In this document: positions 27,518 to 36,356 of the stretch, piece by piece | How the letters are laid out: the number at the start of each line of letters is the position of its first letter | Numbering within the stretch: position 1 is the first letter of the stretch | DNA from: an uncultured Erythrobacter sp. | GTDB lineage: Bacteria > Pseudomonadota > Alphaproteobacteria > Sphingomonadales > Sphingomonadaceae | Assembly: GCA_947488755.1 (NCBI GenBank) | Contig: CANLAD010000001.1 | Location: forward strand, 1,130,247 to 1,194,246 | Direction: 5' to 3' | Length of the DNA: 64,000 nucleotides | Position numbers and translations under genes: made by a program | The notes under the pieces: model-generated | What the model was told of the DNA's origin: nothing | The model's input: only the letters and a program-made list of their open reading frames with translations | Database searches by the model: none

Positions 27518-27917
27518 GGTTTGATTCTCCTTCAGGCTCGATTGCTGGCAAGAAATGTTTTGGGAAGACCGTGTAAACGCGATGTTTTCCGACCGGCGCT
27601 GCGAGTTTGGTGACGAGGTTGACGAAGGTGACCGCCAAAGACCCCACGATCACGGCCATAAGGATAGCAAGGCCCAGCGCTGCGCACTCGGCGGCGATCT
27701 GCTGGTGCGATGCGGCTTCTCGCTTGTCTGCGCATTCCTGGGCGCCTTGTACGCTCACATCGCATACGACATAATCCCGCCCCTCCACTGTATAGGCGAT
27801 TTCCTGAAGACCGGCCTGCTCTACGATGCTTGAGAGTATCGGCTGATCGGCGTGCTGCTTGGCGAAGGTCCCGCCTTCTTTTTCACCTTGCGTCGCGCGG
27901 TGCGATTGGTCGCTCAT
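27507..27917 (-). CDS. Single-helix membrane protein downstream of the relaxase
   Basis: A 136-residue protein with a soluble N-terminal part containing two cysteines (VVCDVSVQGAQECADKRE), one long hydrophobic segment (ALGLAILMAVIVGSLAVTFVNLV, about residues 82-104) and a basic C-terminal tail. No family was recognised. ATG at 27917 was chosen because the longer frame upstream lies wholly inside the relaxase gene. It starts ten bases after the relaxase stop and overlaps the next small gene. Confidence 0.55.
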   Translation of the reverse strand: MSDQSHRATQGEKEGGTFAKQHADQPILSSIVEQAGLQEIAYTVEGRDYVVCDVSVQGAQECADKREAASHQQIAAECAALGLAILMAVIVGSLAVTFVNLVTKLAAPVGKHRVYTVFPKHFLPAIEPEGESNHGI

Positions 27918-27927
27918 CGTGGTCCTC

Positions 27928-30900
27928 CTATCGACTGCGTTCGAGGTTGCGTTCGAGAAGCTCGATCTGTGGTACGGCGCGCAGGCTGTCGCGATCGACA
28001 CTGGGGTGCGGTGATAACTTGTCGTCGCTGCTCCGCAGATGATCGGGAATCTTCGGATGAAAGTCGCGAGCCGGTCCACCCTCTTTGGGCAGTTCGACCT
28101 GCTTTTCGCCAAGTGTTTCCAATGCGCTGGTCTTGTCTCCAGGGTTGCGCCCGATTTGGGCGAGCAGCCGGTCTTTGTCGTTGGTGATGATCGTGATGTC
28201 ATCGCGCACCCGGGTCATCATCACCAGCGCCAGTCTTTGGTTCGACAGGTGGCGCGCAGAGGAATGCATCTCGCCGATTGCCATATCGCGAGTATCCCCT
28301 TGCGCCTGGTGCATGTTGAGCGCGTAGGCGAGCCCCATGCGTTCAAGCATCCTGTCGCCCTGTTTCAGTTCGACCGTGTCGCCATTTCGGTTTTCGACGG
28401 TGACAACGCCGTCCTTGATTTTGAGCACCTTGGCTTCTTCGGACTTCATCAGCTTGCGGGCGTCGTCCTTCTCGGTCCAGCGCACCTTGTCGCCCTCAAA
28501 GACCATCTCTTCATGCTTTTCTGAAAGACGCAGAGCATCGCGCTTGTCGGCAGGATCGATCCTCGACGGGTCAAACCTTTGGAGTTTTCCATTCTCGTTG
28601 CGCAGCAGCACTCTTCCCTGTTCGTCTACTCCTTCGACATCGTATCGTCCTCGCAGGAGATCACCCGGAGCGTTATGGCGCATGACCTCGAGGAGTTGCC
28701 CCTCTCGGTAAGTTCCGGGATAGCGTAGCTCTTCGCGGGTTGCGTGGGCCGGCAGAAGCGTCGTCAGCGTAAGCCCCTCGCCGGTGACCTTGCCTTCTGC
28801 CCTCAGGCCGTCTTGCACCATTCGGTTCACCAGAGAGCGCGCGTCACGACCCGACGAATAGATCGCGGTGCGATCGCGGTCTGCAGCTGAAAGATCGAGC
28901 CATGTTTTGGCGGTCACCTCCAAGTGGTCTTTGCCCGCCTCTACAACCCTTTCTCCAAGCCTCTCGAAGCTCTCCTTGAAGTTTCCAGACCGGGCGAGCC
29001 CTGCCGCTTCCTTCATATGCTCTGTGCGCTGCCTCAGGCTTGTATCGAGACGCGCCATCGCGGGATTATCCGCCTGGATGAGCGAGAATGATTTGCCCGC
29101 CTCGATCGGCTGCAGCTGGGCTCTGTCGCCGATCATGATGAGCTTTTCGACACCGAGCTTGTTGGCGATGGTGAGGAGATCATTCATTGGCTTGTTTGCG
29201 ACGAGGGACGCTTCATCGAGGACGAGTATCTTGCCCTCCAACACTGCGCGCGAGGCTTCGTATCGTGGTCCTGAGCCGTGGAGTGCACCGCGCAAATGCT
29301 GGTTGATGAAGGACGAAACGGTCTTCGCTTCAATCTCGCTTTCAACCAGTTCGCCTCCTTGCCTGCGGATTTCGGTGTCGCTGCGAAGATCGTTGACCAT
29401 CTTGTTGGCAAAGGCGAGGCCAAGCACCTCCCTGCCCTCCTGATGCGCGACGCTTGCAATGGCAGAGATCAGCGTCGTCTTACCCGCCCCGGCAACCCCT
29501 TGAATGACGATGGTGCGGTCATCGCTTGACAGCGCAAGCGTGCCGGCCGCTATCTGCTCGGCGGTGAGTTCGCGGCCCCCGGACACTTCCTTCAGCCGCC
29601 CCGGCGCTTCGGACGCTTCGATCATGCCGGGGCTGGCATTTTTACCTGCCGCGACATTCTTGAGCGTCGCCCGTTCGATCATTTGGTGTTCGGGCGTGGT
29701 GTATTTCTCAATCTGCTTATCGAGCCGCGTGGTGGCTCCCTCGAGCATCTTGCCATCTTGAATGAGACTGTCGATGCGCGCCTCAACACCGTCTGCGGTG
29801 ACACCTTTGAGGCCCACGTCGAGCGCCGTCTTGACCAGCTCGGCTTGGGTCCAGGAGGTTTCACGCTCCCCGATGATCCGAACAGCGGATGCAGTCGCCA
29901 TCTCAGTTCGCAACTGTGTGGGGGTGAGCAGCGTCCTCTTAAGGCCGTTGGTTGTCAGCGCGTCCGCTGGACGGGTGTATATCTTCGCTGTCTCGCGGAT
30001 TGTTTTGATAAGAGTCTGGACGTTCGCGGGTGAACCTAGCGGCCTTTCCCCTGCAGTGGGTGCTCTGGCTATTGCTGCTGCCACAAGCTCTTTTGCATTG
30101 AAGCCCAGCGCTGCTGCGCGCTCTTTCCATTCGGTGCGCAACTGCTCCTTGTCGTCGGCGTTTAACTTGGGGTCACGGGTCGTCTTTGTAATTCTTCGAA
30201 GGGCCTCTGGCTCGTTTATCCCTTTCCCCTGTTTCTGCGCTTCGGCGAGAATGTCTTGGCGTCGCTGGCTAAAGGCTTCGATGACCTCGCGCGGGACGCC
30301 TTTGATTTCGAACTGGCCGTGTTTCCCGGTGATTTCGGTCTGGTATCCCAGCCTTTCCAAATTGGTCCTGAGAGCCGCATTGTAGATCGATCCGAGAACG
30401 GAATTGTTCCTCCAGATCTCTGTGTTCCAAAGCGCCTTCCAGTTGCCGTTCTTGTCTTGCGTCATCGCCGCGATCACGGCGTGGGTGTGGTTCTGAGGAT
30501 CGAGCTTGCGGCTCGTATCGTGCTGAAAAAGAGCGTAGAGCAGCTTGCCGGTCCCAACCGGCTCGCCTTTCGGATTGCGCGAATAGTCTCTCGCTTCTGC
30601 AAAGTGCTTTTCGAGATAGCTCATCACTGACTTAACAGCCGCGTGTTGAGCACTCACCACCCTCTTGTCGCCGCCCAGTTGAGCCATGAGGCTCGCCGTC
30701 TTGGGCATTGAGAATGTCAGATCGATCCCCGCGCGCCGTCTTTCGCTTGCGTTGACAATCGTGCCGTCCGGAAGCTTCCCGTCGAGGACCTTCTCGAAGT
30801 CTTCCTTCGATACCTGTCCGGAAAGACCAAGCGCCTCGGCACCCTTCCCTCCCCACTCGCTGAGCTCTGCCGGTCCATCGCCAACGTAATAGTCGTCCTT

Positions 30901-30954
30901 TGCAAAGTAATTCGCCGCGCCGCCGGCAGATGACACGGAGGCAACCGACAACAT
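27928..30954 (-). CDS. traA: MobF-family conjugative relaxase/helicase
   Basis: A 1008-residue bifunctional enzyme that nicks one strand at oriT and unwinds it for transfer. The N-terminal TrwC-type relaxase domain has tyrosines Y16, Y22 and Y23 (ANYFAKDDYYVG) and the metal-binding histidines H145, H156 and H158 (FQHDTSRKLDPQNHTH). The C-terminal half is a RecD2/TraI-like helicase with Walker A GVAGAGKTT, Walker B LVLDEAS, GDRAQLQPI and the late motif YALNMHQAQG. ATG at 30954 follows the XRE stop by one base. TraD and an RHH protein lie upstream in the same direction. Confidence 0.95.
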   Translation of the reverse strand: MLSVASVSSAGGAANYFAKDDYYVGDGPAELSEWGGKGAEALGLSGQVSKEDFEKVLDGKLPDGTIVNASERRRAGIDLTFSMPKTASLMAQLGGDKRVVSAQHAAVKSVMSYLEKHFAEARDYSRNPKGEPVGTGKLLYALFQHDTSRKLDPQNHTHAVIAAMTQDKNGNWKALWNTEIWRNNSVLGSIYNAALRTNLERLGYQTEITGKHGQFEIKGVPREVIEAFSQRRQDILAEAQKQGKGINEPEALRRITKTTRDPKLNADDKEQLRTEWKERAAALGFNAKELVAAAIARAPTAGERPLGSPANVQTLIKTIRETAKIYTRPADALTTNGLKRTLLTPTQLRTEMATASAVRIIGERETSWTQAELVKTALDVGLKGVTADGVEARIDSLIQDGKMLEGATTRLDKQIEKYTTPEHQMIERATLKNVAAGKNASPGMIEASEAPGRLKEVSGGRELTAEQIAAGTLALSSDDRTIVIQGVAGAGKTTLISAIASVAHQEGREVLGLAFANKMVNDLRSDTEIRRQGGELVESEIEAKTVSSFINQHLRGALHGSGPRYEASRAVLEGKILVLDEASLVANKPMNDLLTIANKLGVEKLIMIGDRAQLQPIEAGKSFSLIQADNPAMARLDTSLRQRTEHMKEAAGLARSGNFKESFERLGERVVEAGKDHLEVTAKTWLDLSAADRDRTAIYSSGRDARSLVNRMVQDGLRAEGKVTGEGLTLTTLLPAHATREELRYPGTYREGQLLEVMRHNAPGDLLRGRYDVEGVDEQGRVLLRNENGKLQRFDPSRIDPADKRDALRLSEKHEEMVFEGDKVRWTEKDDARKLMKSEEAKVLKIKDGVVTVENRNGDTVELKQGDRMLERMGLAYALNMHQAQGDTRDMAIGEMHSSARHLSNQRLALVMMTRVRDDITIITNDKDRLLAQIGRNPGDKTSALETLGEKQVELPKEGGPARDFHPKIPDHLRSSDDKLSPHPSVDRDSLRAVPQIELLERNLERSR

Positions 30955-30955
30955 C

Positions 30956-31240
30956 TCAAGCCGCCTTGGCTTCATGGTGCGCAAACATGGGGCGAGAGGC
31001 ATCGCCAAGGAGCAGCCAACCCGCGTCGAGGGCAAAATCGTCGCACAGTCGCTTCAGGATGCGGCTAGGTATCTCGCTGCGACCATTTTCATAGGCAATT
31101 AGGGTTTGCCGCGCGATCCCGAGGTGTTTGGCGAGTGTCTCTTGCGTTTGACCAAGCGCAACCCGGACGCATCGAATTCGTCTTCCCAGACCCGCTCTAA
31201 AGTTTGACGAATTGTCCTTGCTGCGTGGAGAGTGTTTCAC
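30956..31240 (-). CDS. XRE-family transcriptional regulator
   Basis: A 94-residue protein with one Cro/CI-type helix-turn-helix (LGQTQETLAKHLGIARQTLIAYENGRSEIP, about residues 29-58) and a short C-terminal tail. The start overlaps the traD stop by four bases (ATGA), and its stop lies one base before traA, so it is made together with both. A regulator sandwiched between coupling protein and relaxase probably controls the transfer operon, possibly by binding the palindromes near 34000. Confidence 0.85.
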   Translation of the reverse strand: MKHSPRSKDNSSNFRAGLGRRIRCVRVALGQTQETLAKHLGIARQTLIAYENGRSEIPSRILKRLCDDFALDAGWLLLGDASRPMFAHHEAKAA

Positions 31241-33633
31241 CGCCCAATCTCCTGGTCGTCGTCCTCAATGCCGAAGTCGTCGCGGTCTTTCAGCTCGGAA
31301 CCGAAGCCGCGCAGATTCTCCTTGGCCAGCTCGCTTTCCTGCCCGTCTTGACGGCTCCGCAGGTCGCGCGAATGCGCCGCTTGGTCCTTTTCGTTTGATC
31401 GTTCCTCGACATCGCGCTGGGCCTGTTTCTGACGCTCTCGATAGTCCTTCTCACCCGTTTTCTTGAACCTGAACTGGTCAACGTGCCCATCGGCGTCCTT
31501 AGCGGCATCCGGATTGATGCGGCCGTCCTCGTTTTTCGCAATCTCGCGCTCCGCCTCGTCGACCGCATGTCCCAAAGCCCCTTCGACCTCGTTGCGCAGT
31601 TGCTCCGCCGCAAGCTCGGCATCGCTTCGCTCAACATCTGCTTCGATCACCTTTTTGGGCTTGTCGTCCGGACCGCCACCCTCACGCCCATCGACTCCCA
31701 TTTCCGCGGCCTCTTCTTCGCTTGGGGTGTAGTCGGCGGCGCGCATCTCGCGCACACGCTGAAAGCCTTCGGCGACGGTCTCATAGTCGCGCCAACACAG
31801 CTTGATGCGCGCAGCGGGGAATCCATCGGGGAATTTGATAAAACCGTGCAGGCTCGGGAGATCCTTGATGTCTTCTGCCATAACCAGTTCTTCGATCTGT
31901 TTTCGCGGCGTGATCGTCGATGCATCACGGCTGTTATTGTACCCGTAAGAATAGGCTTCATCCATTTGGCGCACCTCGCGTCTGCCGATGAACTCGGAGC
32001 ATTGCTCGGCGGTTTCGTGATCGGCGAGTTTGAGGATGAGCTTGGTGCCTGCAAGCGATGTCAGATGTGTTGCGCCGTTTTCGCCATAGGTGTCCTTCAG
32101 AGCGCCGAAGGAGTGCATTCCAAGCACGAAAGCACCGCCTACGGCCCTGGCCGTTTGAAGCCCATGCTCGATGGCAGGCAGGCGGTGCAGCGCATGGACC
32201 TCATCAATCAGGAACCACGTGCGAAGATTCCGGGTGCGGCCCATGCGGAAGAGCGCGTTGACAGCGAGGTCCATCCATAGCGTCAATAGCGGACGATTGA
32301 GGACAAGATCAGGGTGGCTGGATGTGATAAAAAGGATCGAGCCCTCCTTAACGTCCTCGGTCATCCACTTGTTGATCGAGAACCCCTTCTCACCCTTTGG
32401 AGACTCGGGAAGGAAACGGAAGACGTTGGCGTTCGCGTTAAAGGTGGCTCGGATCGATTCAGCCATCTTGGCGGCCGACGGAGACATGAGCGGACCCGCA
32501 ATCGTTCCTTCAAGCTGTCGGCTGATCGTCTTGAGATCTGAATGCATAAGGAAATAGGCAAGGCCACCGTTCGATTGCACGCCCAGTTTGGTCATTCTCA
32601 TGCACATTTCGACGAACAGAGTGCGAGCGGCCTTCTGCCAGAAATCGTCCTCAGCGTTGTGGCCACTGGGAACGAGCGCAGCGGCCGCGCTCATGAACTC
32701 AGCGTAATTGTCGCAATCATTGAAAATCGACCAAGGTTTACAGCGTTCATCCATGGGATTCAGGATGACGTCTGTGTCCTTATTGAAGAAGTTTTCGACA
32801 AACCCTCCCGTGAGGTCGAACACCACGCAGCGATGCCCTCGCTCCCGCGCTTGCACAATGATCTTCTTAAGTTCGGTTGTCTTGCCAGCGCCGGTTGTTC
32901 CGACGAACATGGCGTGGCTTTGTTCCAGGCGCCAGGGCACCGGAAGTCCGGCCATTGTATAGGGTTGGTGAAAGCCGCGCCGGATACGACTTTTGAGGCC
33001 CTCCTCAAGCACATCTCTCGGGTCTTCGGATGGCTCGCGTTCGAGACATTCCTTACTGTGCTGGGTCCAGTTGTGGCGCGCAATGGCATCCGCCAGTGTT
33101 TGTCTGTCGTTGACCAGAACGGAGCCGCGTTCGTGCCGTTCGGTGAGGATAGCCGAGCCGCGCCGATTGGAAAAATCCACGAACCAAATGGTCAAAGGAA
33201 CACAGATGAACGATGCCCCAATGAGCGCAGACACTGTTACCTGAATTGCGCGCGCCCACGCGGCTTCAACCGCTGGGTGAGAGGGCACCATTTGCATCGT
33301 CCCGCGAACCACGTGGCCTGTTGGTAGGGTAAGATTGACAGCCTTGGTTGGATCGAGTGACATCCAGTTCCAGCTGACCGCCATGAGACGCATCAAGACG
33401 AGCTGCACTTCATGGTTCTTGAAGGTGAAAAACCCGAGGCCGCAAAGCAAAATAAGTGCTGTTGCCGCCCAGATAATCAGGGGCAGTCGTACCCCTGCCC
33501 AGGTCATCAGAACTTCGTGATGAAAGAGCTGGGATCCGCGTGTGAAATTGGTCGCGTTTCGCTTCACTCTCCCCCGCGCAGAATCGTGCGCAAGCGTGGC
33601 TGCGTTTTTGCTGAAACGGATGTCTTCACGCAT
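31237..33633 (-). CDS. traD: Type IV coupling protein (TraD-like)
   Basis: A 798-residue membrane-anchored ATPase that brings the relaxase-DNA complex to the conjugation channel. Two N-terminal helices (about residues 46-70 and 130-155) precede the ATPase domain with Walker A GTTGAGKTTELKKI and Walker B FLIDEVHALHRLP; a long acidic, charged C-terminal tail follows. ATG at 33633 starts eight bases inside the RHH gene; a longer frame to 33720 adds residues wholly overlapping it. Presence of TraD with TraA but no channel genes in the window leaves open whether this element is self-transmissible. Confidence 0.93.
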   Translation of the reverse strand: MREDIRFSKNAATLAHDSARGRVKRNATNFTRGSQLFHHEVLMTWAGVRLPLIIWAATALILLCGLGFFTFKNHEVQLVLMRLMAVSWNWMSLDPTKAVNLTLPTGHVVRGTMQMVPSHPAVEAAWARAIQVTVSALIGASFICVPLTIWFVDFSNRRGSAILTERHERGSVLVNDRQTLADAIARHNWTQHSKECLEREPSEDPRDVLEEGLKSRIRRGFHQPYTMAGLPVPWRLEQSHAMFVGTTGAGKTTELKKIIVQARERGHRCVVFDLTGGFVENFFNKDTDVILNPMDERCKPWSIFNDCDNYAEFMSAAAALVPSGHNAEDDFWQKAARTLFVEMCMRMTKLGVQSNGGLAYFLMHSDLKTISRQLEGTIAGPLMSPSAAKMAESIRATFNANANVFRFLPESPKGEKGFSINKWMTEDVKEGSILFITSSHPDLVLNRPLLTLWMDLAVNALFRMGRTRNLRTWFLIDEVHALHRLPAIEHGLQTARAVGGAFVLGMHSFGALKDTYGENGATHLTSLAGTKLILKLADHETAEQCSEFIGRREVRQMDEAYSYGYNNSRDASTITPRKQIEELVMAEDIKDLPSLHGFIKFPDGFPAARIKLCWRDYETVAEGFQRVREMRAADYTPSEEEAAEMGVDGREGGGPDDKPKKVIEADVERSDAELAAEQLRNEVEGALGHAVDEAEREIAKNEDGRINPDAAKDADGHVDQFRFKKTGEKDYRERQKQAQRDVEERSNEKDQAAHSRDLRSRQDGQESELAKENLRGFGSELKDRDDFGIEDDDQEIGR

Positions 33634-33916
33634 GATATTCACGCACGTTGGACAACGCCTGATTGATAAGCTCGTTGACGTCTTCGGGGTATTGCCGCTC
33701 AACCAGAAGAGAAAGCGCAAGCTGCGTGTGTTCGAGGATGGTGAGAGCGCGTTCCGTATTCAGCGCCATACCGAGCTTCAGGAGCGGTAAGCCTATATCT
33801 ACGGAAATCCGAATGGCTTCGGAGCGGGACACCCCGCGAGCCTTTGCAAGCTCATCAATCTGGTCAACGGTGTGGGGACTAAGTGTAACCCCGACACTTT
33901 GTAATTTGGTAACCAT
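33626..33916 (-). CDS. Ribbon-helix-helix accessory DNA-binding protein
   Basis: A 96-residue protein with a ribbon-helix-helix N-terminus (QSVGVTLSPHTVDQIDELAKARGVSRSEAIRISV) and a helical C-terminal half. RHH proteins at this place (first gene of a transfer operon, next to oriT) act as relaxosome accessory factors and autoregulators, like TraM/TrwA types. It overlaps traD by eight bases. The palindrome-rich DNA just upstream is its likely target. Confidence 0.8.
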   Translation of the reverse strand: MVTKLQSVGVTLSPHTVDQIDELAKARGVSRSEAIRISVDIGLPLLKLGMALNTERALTILEHTQLALSLLVERQYPEDVNELINQALSNVREYHA

Positions 33917-33978
33917 ACATAACCTTCAAGGCTGTGCATGGTTTGGGTATCGCCGGATTAGTATAGCGCGAATAATAT

Positions 33979-34039
33979 TCATTGGAAGAGGTTTTGCGCC
34001 TGCAGCCGGCTGCAGCGCTAACGTACTGATTTCCAATGA
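33979..34039. repeat. Nested inverted repeats (9-bp arms around a 16-bp palindrome)
   Basis: TCATTGGAA at 33979-33987 and TTCCAATGA at 34031-34039 are perfect 9-base inverted arms. Near their centre lies CTGCAGCCGGCTGCAG (34000-34015), a perfect 16-base palindrome. Such nested symmetry is typical of oriT or of operators bound by RHH/XRE regulators. Confidence 0.85.
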
Positions 34040-34061
34040 GTGTTAGAAATTTGCCGACTAG

Positions 34062-34078
34062 CTGCAGCCCCCTGCAGG
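34062..34078. repeat. CTGCAG inverted pair
   Basis: CTGCAGCCCCCTGCAG carries two CTGCAG palindromes separated by four bases and repeats the core hexamer of the 16-base palindrome at 34000. Another CTGCAG lies near 34134. Repeated half-sites like these can be an array for one DNA-binding protein. Confidence 0.55.
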
Positions 34079-34145
34079 TTTGAGAACAAGCAAAAGCTTC
34101 TGACTAAGCCATTAATTACAAATGATAAACTGACTGCAGCAACCT

Positions 34146-34158
34146 ACGGCTCAGCCGT
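34146..34158. repeat. Perfect 13-base dyad ACGGCTcAGCCGT
   Basis: ACGGCT at 34146-34151 and AGCCGT at 34153-34158 are perfect inverted arms with a one-base centre. This is an operator-sized dyad at the right edge of the palindrome-rich stretch. Confidence 0.6.
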
Positions 34159-34431
34159 GTTCGGTGTGCTAAGCAGGGACTTGGCGGCCTGTGCTTGAAC
34201 TGGGATTGTGGGTGAGTCCCGAGTTGAGGTGGAATTCTTCCGGAGAATGACGGCCGAAGGCCGAACGCAGCCTCGCTGGCCTTCTGAATTGAACCTCAAT
34301 CCCTCTGCCTTCCCTCAAGCGATCGTCACCCGAATGGGCCGAGACCCTCGACGAGCGAAGCGAGGCGGGAGGCTCGGCGAAGCTTGGTGAGGAGCGCGCA
34401 GGCGCGACGAACCTAGCGCAGTAGAGCGCGG

Positions 34432-34461
34432 TCCCAAGCGAGACAGATGGCTCGTTTGGGA
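34432..34461 (+). other. Eleven-base-pair stem-loop upstream of a small gene
   Basis: CCCAAGCGAG (34433-34442) and CTCGTTTGGG (34451-34460) pair over ten positions with one G-T wobble, extended by a T-A pair, around an eight-base loop. There is no T-run, so it is not a standard terminator. It could be part of a small RNA or leader. Confidence 0.5.
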
Positions 34462-34607
34462 TGGGGCCAGCTGTTCAATCAACGACAAGAAAACGAGCGC
34501 AAGACTTGGCATCAAATCCGACCAAATTTGCATCCAATTCCATCTGGAAATCGGGGCGCGGATGCGCCAGCATTCGCGCCCCGATTGGAGCGATTGAGGA
34601 AATGCGC

Positions 34608-34826
34608 ATGGTGACGAAAGTGGAGCGCGAAAAGGCGGCTTTGGCGAAAGCCGAAGCGGCGGTTGCTGAGAAGAAAATGCTGATAGCGAAGCTGGAAGCC
34701 GAAGAGCTCGAAAAGAGTCTCGACAAGGCGATCAAAAAGATAGGCCCAGCCAACGCGCTTGCGATCCTCGAAGCGGCCGAAAAGGTGAAGCCCGAGACCG
34801 CAATCAAGCGGCTTCAAGGCGGTTGA
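34608..34826 (+). CDS. Small coiled-coil hypothetical protein
   Basis: A 72-residue protein that is nearly all helix with Ala/Glu/Lys heptads (EREKAALAKAEAAVAEKKMLIAKLEAEELEKSLDKAIKK), followed by a short domain-like end (IGPANALAILEAAEKVKPETAIKRL). GAGG lies eight bases before the ATG at 34608, which is preferred over the ATG at 34602. Unlike most backbone genes around it, it is on the plus strand, directly after the oriT candidate. No family was recognised. Confidence 0.55.
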   Translation: MVTKVEREKAALAKAEAAVAEKKMLIAKLEAEELEKSLDKAIKKIGPANALAILEAAEKVKPETAIKRLQGG

Positions 34827-34867
34827 TTGCAACCTGAGCTTTGCCTGCATAGGCAGGCCGTCCCGAT

Positions 34868-34902
34868 CGGCGCGGCAGGGGTTCGATGCCCCTGACGCGC
34901 CG
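34868..34902. other. Strong hairpin with a tRNA T-arm-like loop between convergent genes
   Basis: CGGCGCG (34868-34874) pairs with CGCGCCG (34896-34902); after one G-A mismatch CAGGGG pairs with CCCCTG around the loop TTCGATG. The inner part imitates a tRNA T-arm, but no acceptor, D or anticodon arm can be built upstream. It lies between the stops of two convergent genes and has no T-run on either strand. It may be a bidirectional transcription barrier or a structured RNA. Confidence 0.6.
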
Positions 34903-34960
34903 CCCAGCGCTACAAAAGAAATACGCGCTCCTTCGGCAATGAAGCGCGCTCCGTTCCAGC

Positions 34961-34999
34961 ACAAAAATGGGAGACCTCGGCGATGCGCCAAGGCCTCCC
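34961..34999 (-). terminator. Rho-independent terminator of the DUF2493 gene
   Basis: On the minus strand GGGAGGCCTTGGCG and CGCCGAGGTCTCCC form a 14-base-pair stem with two G-T wobbles and a CAT loop, followed by ATTTTTG. It begins 12 bases after the DUF2493 stop and has the classical form. Confidence 0.85.
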
Positions 35000-35010
35000 G
35001 AAAGAAACGC

Positions 35011-35997
35011 TCAGGCGGCAGCCCGCGCGCTTCGCTGATCGGCGATCCGTCGGATATGCAGCGGCACACCCGCAGCCCGGAGCCGCTGCGCGAGATTGGC
35101 CTGGACGCCCGAACCTTCGCACACGATCGCCTCGACCGGGCGCATGTTGACCAGCTTCTCGTTGCGCACAAAGGCTGCTCGCTTGCCCAACTTGCGATCC
35201 GGCACAAACAGCACCGCGTTGACAGTATTCGCTTGGGCCCAGGCACAGGCCATCGCATCGACGCCCTTGCGCATCCCTGTGGTGGCGAGAACCATGTTTG
35301 GAATGCGCGCTTTCACTTCGTCGAGCATGGCCCAGACCATGGTGTGATCGTGCCAGCCCTCCTGCCCGCCCGATACCACGACCATCGGGCCTTCGGGTTG
35401 GAGTTGCGCCCGGCGTTCCTTGGCGCGTGAGGCGAGAAAGTCGCGCGCCTGCACCTGGCTTGCGGTGACCCCGTTCTTGCTGACCTGGCTGCCGCGCGTG
35501 GCAGTGAAAGGCTTGCCGGTTTCGACGCGGTAGACATCAGCGGCATGGTCGCGCATCGCTTCCAAGGCTTCGCGGCATCCTTGCAGCGTCTGGCACAGCA
35601 TCTGGGTTTCTTCGAGCTCGTTGGCGTAGATTTCCGATGGATCGTAATTTCGCGCCAGCTCGCCCAATTTCTTGGCCGCTTCGTCTTCGCGTCCTTCCAC
35701 AATCCGGGCAGTCATATGGAACGAATTGACCATGCCCCAGGCCAGCTGCCGCGCGAATTCTTCCATGCGTGTATCCTTCAGGACATCGAAAATCGTGCCG
35801 ATCGCCATCTCGACCGCGCGCCGCGCCATGTCGGGATCTGGCATCTCGGTCGCAGACGGTTCGTCGATGACCGAAAGCTTGGCCATGTCGGATGGTTCGA
35901 CAAAGGCGCCGTCATAGCTTTTAATTGTGCTGGAACGCTCATCGGCCTGAGCAATGCGTGCGTTGGCGAGTTCTTCGAAAGATGCAAAAGTTGTCAT
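35011..35997 (-). CDS. DUF2493 (SLOG/YspA-like) protein
   Basis: A 328-residue protein with a helical N-terminal region of about 190 residues and a C-terminal DUF2493 domain (MVVVSGGQEGWHDHTMVWAMLDEVKARIP...VLATTGMRKGVDAMACAWAQ). This is a Rossmann-like SLOG fold related to DprA/YspA, a group that binds nucleotide-derived ligands. It is a standard backbone gene of sphingomonad plasmids and islands; its role in the element is not known. ATG at 35997 has GAGG nine bases upstream (TGAGGATATTCCC). It is monocistronic, with its own terminator downstream. Confidence 0.85.
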   Translation of the reverse strand: MTTFASFEELANARIAQADERSSTIKSYDGAFVEPSDMAKLSVIDEPSATEMPDPDMARRAVEMAIGTIFDVLKDTRMEEFARQLAWGMVNSFHMTARIVEGREDEAAKKLGELARNYDPSEIYANELEETQMLCQTLQGCREALEAMRDHAADVYRVETGKPFTATRGSQVSKNGVTASQVQARDFLASRAKERRAQLQPEGPMVVVSGGQEGWHDHTMVWAMLDEVKARIPNMVLATTGMRKGVDAMACAWAQANTVNAVLFVPDRKLGKRAAFVRNEKLVNMRPVEAIVCEGSGVQANLAQRLRAAGVPLHIRRIADQRSARAAA

Positions 35998-36356
35998 GGG
36001 AATATCCTCAACGTTGAAATCGTCATCTTCTTGATGACATCCAATTTCCGGCACGCGGCGGGCAGCGAGGTCAGGGACGCCGGCCAGAGGCCGGCGCCGC
36101 GAAGCGGGACGTGGGGGAGCCGATTTTTTCGGGAACGGACGCGCCAGCGGGAGTGGACGCAAAAATTGGGGGAACCGCGGATCCTTGACGGAGCGCCACA
36201 CCCCGCGTGCCACACTTGGACACTCAGTGAGAGTATCCCCCTCCCCTCTCAGGTGGAGCGCAGGTTCATCTGACCCGCTCCAGTTCCTCCTGACAATACA
36301 AGCGCCAAGACTCGTACGAGCTATTGGGTTAGCTTAGCGCTGAAAAGGAGAACTCA
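35998..36356. other. Long leader of the DUF2493 gene with a GC hairpin; no gene
   Basis: These 359 bases hold no supported gene. CGCCGGCC (36078-36085) and GGCCGGCG (36089-36096) form a perfect eight-base-pair stem with an AGA loop in the presumed minus-strand leader. A purine-rich run (minus strand GAGAGGGGAGGGGGATA, 36234-36250) resembles the leaders of other backbone genes. The promoter of the GFA gene must lie at the right end. Confidence 0.55.

Larger units (their letters stand above)
33917..34607. other. Noncoding, palindrome-rich region: candidate oriT/relaxosome and control region
   Basis: No convincing gene lies in these 691 bases. From 33970 to 34160 the DNA is AT-richer and holds nested inverted repeats and five CTGCAG hexamers. 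From 34210 to 34460 it is GC-rich with stem-loops. The position directly upstream of the RHH-traD-traA genes is where oriT is usually found for MobF systems. No nic site can be assigned by eye. Confidence 0.5.

Noticed and set aside
34208-34390. A 60-residue frame in the candidate oriT region
   Set aside because: The region is built from GC-rich stem-loop sequence, the frame has no Shine-Dalgarno site, and no family is recognisable.
34829-34902. A tRNA gene suggested by the TTCGATG T-arm-like loop
   Set aside because: The seven bases after the T-stem find no complementary 5' acceptor strand at the right distance, there is no seven-base anticodon loop, and the outer stem pairs with itself as a plain hairpin.
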